64,000 nt of DNA from VBDM01 sp963699535 (lineage in GTDB: Bacteria; Pseudomonadota; Gammaproteobacteria; Burkholderiales; SG8-39), in NCBI GenBank assembly GCA_963699535.1, contig CAVOUJ010000012.1, positions 1-64,000 of the forward strand. Reading direction: 5' to 3'. Below, one piece after another: positions 63,201 to 64,000 of the stretch (position 1 is its first letter; each line of letters begins with the position of its first letter). The notes beneath the pieces are model-generated. The model saw nothing but the letters and a program-made list of their open reading frames with translations. It was not told the origin of the DNA and made no database searches. The position numbers and the translations under genes are program-made.

Positions 63201-63240
63201 GAAAAAGGGCGCACACCCCCTTTTATATCCCCCAAGTCAG
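63201..63240 (-). repeat. 40-bp element between rnhA and dnaQ, copy 2 (terminator-like hairpin)
   Basis: Read on the minus strand it has AAAAGGG, an 8-base loop, CCCTTTT and a T-run, so it looks like a Rho-independent terminator after rnhA. It is the inverted partner of 62425-62464. Confidence 0.7.
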
Positions 63241-63256
63241 AGGAAAGGTCGTTCGA

Positions 63257-63689
63257 TCACTCTTGCAGCCCCGCGGCACGGTTGGCGAGGGCGTCGGCGC
63301 GCTCGTTTTCCGGGTGTCCCGCGTGCCCCTTGACCCAGTGCCACGTGACGCCGTGCGCGCCGGCGATTCGATCCAGCTCCTGCCACAGATCGACGTTCTT
63401 CACCGGCTTCTTGTCGGCGGTACGCCAGCCGCGGCGCTTCCAGTCCCGCAGCCATTCGCTCATGCCCTTCTGCACGTACTGCGAGTCGGTATGGACCTCC
63501 GCCCTTGAGCCCGGTCGCAGGGTTTCCAGCGCGCGGATCACCGCCGTCAGCTCCATGCGGTTGTTGGTGGTGTGCGGCTCGCTCCCGGACCGTTCGACCA
63601 CCTCTCGCCCGGCCTCCTTGAGCACGAAGGCCCCAGCCGCCGGGCCCGGGGTTGCCTTTGCACGCACCGTCGGTGTAGATGCGGACCAT
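63257..63689 (-). CDS. rnhA: Ribonuclease HI (frame-disrupted)
   Basis: About 143 residues after correction, start ATG 63689. Catalytic residues: Asp in MVRIYTDGACKGNPGPGGW, Glu in NNRMELTAVIRAL, Asp in EVHTDSQYVQKGMSEWLR and the C-terminal HWVKGHAGHPENERADALAN. It cleaves RNA in RNA-DNA hybrids. Near 63631-63634 the frame breaks at a run of four C; either one base too many or two too few there explains it. It follows the methyltransferase gene by one base (TGAAATG). Confidence 0.9.
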
Positions 63690-63690
63690 T

Positions 63691-64000
63691 TCAGCGCCGC
63701 TCGCGCTTCTCGGCCTGCAGACCGTTTTCCCGCTGAGTCACCGGAGCCAATGCCTTCTTCGCCGCGCGCTTGTCTCGCCACTCGGGCCTCACAAGCCGCA
63801 TGCCGAGGTTGCGCTTGATCGCTCGGACCACGTAGACGCCGCCGCAGATCGGCCACCAGCGCTCGCCCGCCTTCTCCATGAAACCGAAGCGCTCGAGCCA
63901 CCGCCCCTGGGAGAATGGCGGTGCGTAGCAGCCGAAGCGCCCTCCGTTCAGCTCGAAGCCGAGCAACGCGAGCCAGTCCTTCAGGCGCAGCAGGCCGATG
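63691..64000 (-). CDS. SAM-dependent methyltransferase-like protein, C-terminal part (runs off the window)
   Basis: About 103 C-terminal residues are visible. GLLRLKDWLALLGFELNGGR, then FGCYAPPFSQGRWLERFGF and WWPICGGVYVVRAIKRNLGM match the end of the class I methyltransferase that commonly lies between gloB and rnhA in betaproteobacteria. The SAM-binding motifs would be outside the window, so the call depends partly on gene order. The Lys/Arg-rich tail follows. Confidence 0.6.
   Translation of the reverse strand, partial: IGLLRLKDWLALLGFELNGGRFGCYAPPFSQGRWLERFGFMEKAGERWWPICGGVYVVRAIKRNLGMRLVRPEWRDKRAAKKALAPVTQRENGLQAEKRERR

Overview
The window is high-GC DNA that I read as a betaproteobacterium, probably an environmental Burkholderiales or Nitrosomonadales-like lineage. 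The basis is gene order and content: pyrG-kdsA-eno-ftsB, rne divergent from rluC-HAD-Rieske-sppA, rnhA next to dnaQ, a DUF4124 protein, a Bug-type solute receptor and a large set of acyl-CoA enzymes with ETF and a Liv transporter. No rRNA or CRISPR array is present. There is one tRNA, tRNA-Asn(GTT).

Layout. (1) 0-13.5 kb is an exopolysaccharide locus. The minus strand carries two group-4 glycosyltransferases, an asparagine-synthase-type amidotransferase, a repeat-rich surface protein with a peptidase S74 chaperone domain and a small lipoprotein. The plus strand carries an outer-membrane barrel, a Wza-type export protein, a Wzc-type tyrosine kinase, its PHP-type phosphatase, a TPR-like protein, a FecR-domain protein and an O-antigen-ligase-type polymerase. 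(2) 13.5-26.3 kb is housekeeping: acetyl-CoA synthetase, sppA, Rieske, HAD phosphatase, rluC, rne, LMW phosphatase, uvrB, aminotransferase, aldolase and tRNA-Asn. (3) 26.2-31.9 kb looks like an old tRNA-borne island. The 3' half of tRNA-Asn reappears, diverged, at 31867-31915. Between the two copies lie a Bug receptor, an amidohydrolase, a PRPP synthetase and a phosphoribosyltransferase/hydrolase/kinase operon. (4) 31.9-41 kb is a diffusible-signal-factor (DSF) quorum-sensing locus: RpfF, RpfC and RpfG homologues with a diguanylate cyclase alongside. It is unusual in also holding a PlsC-type acyltransferase, a ketosynthase and a dedicated acyl carrier protein. (5) 41.3-45.4 kb is ftsB-eno-kdsA-pyrG. 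(6) 45.4-62.4 kb is fatty-acid and branched-chain catabolism: acetoacetyl-CoA synthetase, ETF-QO, a TetR regulator, acyl-CoA dehydrogenase, EtfAB, CoA-transferase, LivGFKHM, enoyl-CoA hydratase and an acyl-CoA ligase. (7) 62.4-64 kb is dnaQ, rnhA and the end of a methyltransferase gene.

How the parts may work together (inference). RpfF would make an unsaturated fatty-acid signal. RpfC would sense it and RpfG would hydrolyse cyclic-di-GMP. In xanthomonads this circuit controls exopolysaccharide and biofilm, so the EPS locus is a natural candidate target. The ACP, ketosynthase and acyltransferase inside the DSF locus are the best candidate for something not yet described.

Caution. Many single-base frame disruptions are visible: about 20 in the first 9.1 kb, plus one each in uvrB, dnaQ and rnhA. 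Most are +1 insertions and they hit genes that must work, so I treat them mainly as sequencing or assembly errors. Affected genes are annotated across the breaks.
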